From positions 1 to 26,663 of the forward strand of contig CANCBY010000009.1 of assembly GCA_947374445.1 (NCBI GenBank): a stretch of DNA of 26,663 nt. Reading direction: 5' to 3'. Below are positions 23,322 to 26,663 of the stretch, piece after piece (the first letter of the stretch is position 1; every line of letters begins with the position of its first letter). The notes beneath the pieces were generated by a model. The model saw only the letters and a list, made by a program, of their open reading frames with translations. It did not search any database and was not told the origin of the DNA. This stretch comes from Pseudobdellovibrionaceae bacterium. GTDB taxonomy: Bacteria > Bdellovibrionota > Bdellovibrionia > Bdellovibrionales > Bdellovibrionaceae. Made by a program: the position numbers and the translations under genes.

Positions 23322-24128
23322 TTAAAACTCAAACCAATCGATATTTAAGCACATCACAGATTCAGAATCCGAAGGCCCCGACACCCTCATCACTGATTGA
23401 ATAAATGTTGGAATCATTTTTCGAATTTCTTCTGCAGCCTTTTTTGAAAGCGACATCGGAGACGTAAAAAAAAGATCGCTCTCTTGGCGGCGCTCCATAC
23501 TGTTGATCCCTTGAAACCGCCAATTTTGATGATGCTTATTTACAAAGGGAGACTCTGTATCAATATGCGTGCTCGCAGGCCCATAAGTGATTTTGCCATT
23601 TTCCTCACGACAAAGCCCATTCTCCAAAAGAAATCTCACAATCCTAATTACGAGCTGAGGCTCACACCGCAAATGCTCAGCAATGGCTTCCGGTTGCTGA
23701 AATCCCGGTACTGCTGTGAGGTTGCGAACTCCAGTGTAAAGCCAGCTTGAATAGTAGATAGCCTTTTGCTCATCAGATAATTCTTTGTGGCGTGGAACGC
23801 GCTTGCCAATCTTTTGCGACTGCTGTTGCATAGACTTGATTTTTTTATCGATCTTTTCACGGTAGCGTGGATTTCCAGCACGGTCTTTTTCAACAAGAAG
23901 ATGAAAGTAATCAGATTCAAGCTCGTTCAGCCCTAAATAGTCATTTAAGTCAGAAACTTGATCCGAAGTTAATGACTTATCTCCTTTTAGAACCTGGCTA
24001 AACAGACTCGAACTGACATTTAAGGCCTGAGCAATTCTCCCCTTTAGGCCATATGAGCGATCACCCTGAGAAGAGATCCAGGCATCTAAGTACTCGCGAT
24101 AACTAGTGAAATCAAAAATTGTGAGCAT
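23322..24128 (-). CDS. TIGR02147 family putative regulator
   Basis: A 268-residue protein of the TIGR02147/DUF4423 family, which is abundant in Bdellovibrio-like and Fibrobacter genomes (established). The N-terminal IFDFTSYREYLDAWI is diagnostic. A helix-turn-helix-like part follows (about 28-60, GRIAQALNVSSSLFSQVLKG), resembling Xre-type DNA-binding domains. The C-terminal half has a second helical region with an MSLSKKAAEEIRKMI motif. The stop is 2 bp from the convergent ppx stop. The start faces a small secreted-protein gene across 132 bp, where a 9-bp inverted repeat could be the operator. Confidence 0.88.
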   Translation of the reverse strand: MLTIFDFTSYREYLDAWISSQGDRSYGLKGRIAQALNVSSSLFSQVLKGDKSLTSDQVSDLNDYLGLNELESDYFHLLVEKDRAGNPRYREKIDKKIKSMQQQSQKIGKRVPRHKELSDEQKAIYYSSWLYTGVRNLTAVPGFQQPEAIAEHLRCEPQLVIRIVRFLLENGLCREENGKITYGPASTHIDTESPFVNKHHQNWRFQGINSMERRQESDLFFTSPMSLSKKAAEEIRKMIPTFIQSVMRVSGPSDSESVMCLNIDWFEF

Positions 24129-24144
24129 TTTATAATTTTACCAT

Positions 24145-24173
24145 TAGTTAAAAATATCTGTAACTTTTAACTA
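24145..24173. promoter_or_regulatory. Inverted repeat, candidate operator
   Basis: Arms TAGTTAAAA (24145-24153) and TTTTAACTA (24165-24173) are perfectly complementary with an 11-nt spacer. The repeat starts 17 bp upstream of the TIGR02147 regulator start and about 90 bp before the small secreted-protein gene, in an AT-rich divergent promoter region. The place suits autoregulation or control of both genes; this is inference. Confidence 0.5.
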
Positions 24174-24260
24174 TAAAAATCTATATTGCAACGCGATATG
24201 CGACTAAATTGACCTCACAAACAACGGGTCAATTAAGACCTGAACAACAAAGGAGTTTTT

Positions 24261-24692
24261 ATGAAAAAAGCCATCTTAGCAATGATCATGTTTTTGAGCA
24301 CCACTCAAGCCCACGCCCTCTATTGCACCCTGAACCGAGAAAATCCAAAGAACAAAGGACAGTACGATCAACCCCTGCTCTATGCGACGGAAGTTCTAAA
24401 AAATGGAATCAAGCAACAACTCGTTCTTATAAAAGTTTCTGGAGAAGTCGTTGAAAACTTCGATTTCAGCTTACTAACACTACCCCAAGATCTCATCAGC
24501 ATTGATAAAGCCATATTCGCAGTCGTAACTCGCAATGAAGACAACACTCTCACTATTGGCATTGGTGGAGTTGACACTTCTAAAACAGATAATATTACGC
24601 CTATGTATTCAATGGCAGCAGGCAATCAGGGCAAATATATGACAATCATCGACTTCACTCACAAATTGGCTCTGGCTTGCTCTCAACCCTAA
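24261..24692 (+). CDS. Small secreted protein, regulated-looking
   Basis: A 143-residue protein with a Sec signal peptide ending near AHA-LYC (residues 17-22). Ribosome binding site AAAGGAG precedes the ATG. Two cysteines in the mature part, C22 and C140, lie at its two ends and could form one disulfide linking the termini. The remainder is beta-rich (QLVLIKVSGEVVENFDF, LTIGIGGVD). No family is recognised. It diverges from a TIGR02147 gene; such regulators commonly sit next to genes for secreted or surface proteins (inference from genome context). A strong terminator follows. Confidence 0.75.
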   Translation: MKKAILAMIMFLSTTQAHALYCTLNRENPKNKGQYDQPLLYATEVLKNGIKQQLVLIKVSGEVVENFDFSLLTLPQDLISIDKAIFAVVTRNEDNTLTIGIGGVDTSKTDNITPMYSMAAGNQGKYMTIIDFTHKLALACSQP

Positions 24693-24698
24693 AGAATC

Positions 24699-24728
24699 AA
24701 CAGGGGCTCTTGACAAGCCCCTGTTTTT
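24699..24728 (+). terminator. Intrinsic terminator
   Basis: Stem CAGGGGCT (24701-24708), 7-nt loop, AGCCCCTG (24716-24723), extended by AA/TT pairs and followed by a T-run (24724-24728). It ends the transcript of the small secreted protein, 30 bp before the ATG of the downstream lipoprotein gene. Confidence 0.92.
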
Positions 24729-24757
24729 GGCCCGAATTTTGCGATGAGGATATTCCT

Positions 24758-26197
24758 ATGAAGAGCATCAACAAGTTCGTTATAATTTCAGCTTTATTGA
24801 GCTTTGCCGTAAATCTTTTAGTCGCATGCGCCCCAAAAGCGCCGAGCTCAGGCTCTGCGGCTCAAGTAGATACGTCAGCACCTACGGCTCAGCAACCAGC
24901 ACCGCAATCACGCTCTGTTCAGCCAATCAAAGCCCAGGGTACCTCCGACAGCGGAGGCTGCAACGGTGTTGAAAATAAGTGCTTTGATTCTTATATTATC
25001 GACCCCACCACTCTTCCGGCTTACAAAAATATTGTTAAACCTCTTTTAGAAAACATCAAATCTTCAGACCCTCTAAAGCCCTCAACAAATAGCACTGGTA
25101 ATGCCTTTAAAATAAAACTATGGTACCTAGCACCTGTCGATTTAGAAAGTCTAAAAAAAGAAGCCCTCGGCGTTTCATTCGTTAAATCTGAAATCCAACA
25201 AATTGCAATTCAATCAATGAAAGCCATTTGGATTGACAAAAGAATATTCGATAAAATGAGCGAAAAAGATCAAGCAGAATTGCTGATACATGAGCTCATC
25301 ATGTCTATGTATTTTATCCGCTTTATGACTCTTAATGAAATATGTAATATTTCATTGATGTTATGGGGCAAAGAAGGAAATGAAGGCTGCGTAAATCCTC
25401 CAGAGTATTTCACAAAGTCTATGCCCGCAGAAAAGCTGCGTCCGTTAACCGAAGAAGACAACGAGCGAATTCGATTTGCTACGGCATGGCTCCTTCAAAG
25501 TGCTCAAAATCCAATACAAGAAGTGGATTTTATTCGTATTTTAAAATTTCAAGGGTTCGATAAGAGATTTTTTAATCCCGACAATTACGGCAGCAAAAAA
25601 GACCTACCACCAGATCTAAAGATTTCAAAAAAAGAAATGATGGATGCAATTAAGGCTTCGCAGCTAACAGGTTTTATACCTGAGATTTGCACCGATGGTG
25701 AAACTTCCGCTCAATGCAAAATTGATTTCTCTGAGACAGAAATAAAATATCAAAGTTTTTCAATCCCTGCTCTAAATCTAAAAATAACTAAAAACGAAGA
25801 AGAACTTGCATCCGTAGTTGGGATGTTTAGCCAAGAAATTACCCTCACCGCCTCTAGCGATTCCAATGGTCAAATTATATATAATTACACGACTACAGAA
25901 TGGCGAAACTCAGTTGATCTCGGTAATAAAGTCAGCACAGCAATAATTTTATTTAAGTACAACGGCGACGACAAACAGAAACAACTCATGCTTGAATCAA
26001 TTGTTGTTATCAAAGGTGTTATTGTTTCTATAGATAAAAAACGCGATCCCATCTGTGTTGCAGCCTCTCCAAAAGCAAAGGCACCTTTTGGTGCTGGATT
26101 CATCATGCACAAGGAGTCAAATGACACCCTCGTAACAGAACAAATGTTTTTCGCGATCAAGCCGGTTGCTCTTTGCACTCAAGAGAATGTGAAATAA
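24758..26197 (+). CDS. Large lipoprotein of unknown function
   Basis: A 479-residue predicted lipoprotein: signal peptide with lipobox LVAC, C24, then a low-complexity Ser/Pro/Gln/Ala linker (about 28-60). GAGGA lies 7 nt upstream of ATG 24758. The ORF could start at 24677, but that start lies inside the terminator-bearing region. A short motif, LLIHELIMSMYF (H178, E179), resembles a metallopeptidase HExxH helix but lacks the second histidine, so catalysis is doubtful. Several cysteine pairs appear (about C69/C74, and C356, C364). Not recognised as a known family. It is probably transcribed on its own, given the terminator before it. Confidence 0.75.
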   Translation: MKSINKFVIISALLSFAVNLLVACAPKAPSSGSAAQVDTSAPTAQQPAPQSRSVQPIKAQGTSDSGGCNGVENKCFDSYIIDPTTLPAYKNIVKPLLENIKSSDPLKPSTNSTGNAFKIKLWYLAPVDLESLKKEALGVSFVKSEIQQIAIQSMKAIWIDKRIFDKMSEKDQAELLIHELIMSMYFIRFMTLNEICNISLMLWGKEGNEGCVNPPEYFTKSMPAEKLRPLTEEDNERIRFATAWLLQSAQNPIQEVDFIRILKFQGFDKRFFNPDNYGSKKDLPPDLKISKKEMMDAIKASQLTGFIPEICTDGETSAQCKIDFSETEIKYQSFSIPALNLKITKNEEELASVVGMFSQEITLTASSDSNGQIIYNYTTTEWRNSVDLGNKVSTAIILFKYNGDDKQKQLMLESIVVIKGVIVSIDKKRDPICVAASPKAKAPFGAGFIMHKESNDTLVTEQMFFAIKPVALCTQENVK

Positions 26198-26213
26198 AAA
26201 ATTGTAGAAAAAA

Positions 26214-26663
26214 CTAATCTTCAAACTGCTTCGGCGAAACATGCCACAAAAGCTGGGCGGTGCCCGGCCTGAGCTTGGCAAAGCTCTCGATCTCGAGCGC
26301 AATCATTCCAGATTTTTTTAGCTCGATAAAGCTCTCTTTTTGCCCGGTCAAACACCAGCCCGCAAGGCTGCTCAGATGCGGCTCGTGCCCTACCACCAAA
26401 ACAGCGCGGCACTCCTCCGCATGAACATGAAGCCATTGCACAAATGCCATCACGGGCGCTGATGGCACCAGCTCCGCACTTTCAAATAGATTACCGAGTT
26501 TCAATTCTTTGGCCAAAATTTGAGCGGTTTGCAAACTGCGCAAAAAAGGCGAAGTCACTATCAAGTCAAAATCTGGCACCCAATCCTCAAGGCGCCTTGC
26601 CATTTCTAAAGTTTTTTGCTTACCTTTTGAAACCAATGGCCTTAGCGCATCTTCTTTTTTTTC
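26214..26663 (-). CDS. sixA: SixA-type phosphohistidine phosphatase (N-terminus off window)
   Basis: The frame is open to the right edge: residues EKKEDALRPLVSKGKQ precede the conventional helix, as in SixA proteins after their RHG motif, which lies outside the window. A TTG at 26636 is therefore not the start. Visible family motifs are VTSPFLRSLQTAQIL and VVGHEPHLSSLAGWCLTG, the second holding the other catalytic histidine. SixA dephosphorylates phosphohistidine, for example on phosphorelay or PTS proteins (established in E. coli). It converges on the lipoprotein gene with a 16-bp gap. The first catalytic His cannot be checked here. Confidence 0.85.
   Translation of the reverse strand, partial: EKKEDALRPLVSKGKQKTLEMARRLEDWVPDFDLIVTSPFLRSLQTAQILAKELKLGNLFESAELVPSAPVMAFVQWLHVHAEECRAVLVVGHEPHLSSLAGWCLTGQKESFIELKKSGMIALEIESFAKLRPGTAQLLWHVSPKQFED

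Noticed and set aside
24209..24454. 81-codon plus-strand frame overlapping the small secreted protein
   Set aside because: The overlapping frame from 24261 has a ribosome binding site and signal peptide; this one is an out-of-frame shadow.

Overview
The window looks like chromosomal DNA of a Gram-negative deltaproteobacterium-like predator relative, most likely Bdellovibrionota/Oligoflexia. I infer this from moderate GC, dense short-spaced operons, many small secreted proteins and lipoproteins, a TIGR02147-type regulator, a short NFACT protein, an ABC/GldG/DUF4340 cassette and a PhoU-PhoB-PhoR block headed by a porin. No rRNA, tRNA, CRISPR array, insertion sequence or phage gene was recognised. 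No stretch over about 300 bases lacks a gene. The taxonomic call is inference.

Region 1 (1-3634): the 3' end of an unknown gene, then a likely light or oxidative-stress island. A TIGR03643/DUF2805 gene diverges from a CarH/LitR-like MerR regulator with a B12-binding domain. The regulator heads an overlapping series: OsmC-like protein, DUF3833 lipoprotein, then a DUF393 (DCC) thiol protein and a four-helix membrane protein. A 40-bp near-perfect palindrome lies between the divergent genes. Region 2 (3798-7021): a secreted protein, a CheX-like/histidine-kinase fusion overlapping its CheY-like partner, and an ETHE1-type persulfide dioxygenase. Region 3 (7150-8860): a metabolite:H+ symporter family transporter closed by a bidirectional terminator.

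Region 4 (8875-16729, minus strand): NFACT RNA-binding protein, then ABC ATPase, ABC-2 permease, GldG-like protein, DUF4340 protein, GHMP kinase and a DUF429-like protein. The last six are overlapping or nearly abutting and probably form one operon. Between the GldG-like and DUF4340 genes a 23-bp unit is tandemly repeated three times and re-encodes the GldG C-terminal peptide plus stop codon and ribosome binding site.

Region 5 (16809-18367): a small unknown protein, an NSUN-type RNA m5C methyltransferase and a small [2Fe-2S] ferredoxin-like protein. Region 6 (18357-23319): phosphate-response block, porin-phoU-phoB-phoR on the minus strand, with a divergent exopolyphosphatase/GppA gene. Region 7 (23322-26663): TIGR02147 regulator, a divergent small secreted protein, a large lipoprotein, and the 3' part of a SixA-type phosphohistidine phosphatase running off the end. 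Non-ATG starts are common: TTG is supported by a ribosome binding site at three genes and GTG at two, with several more likely.
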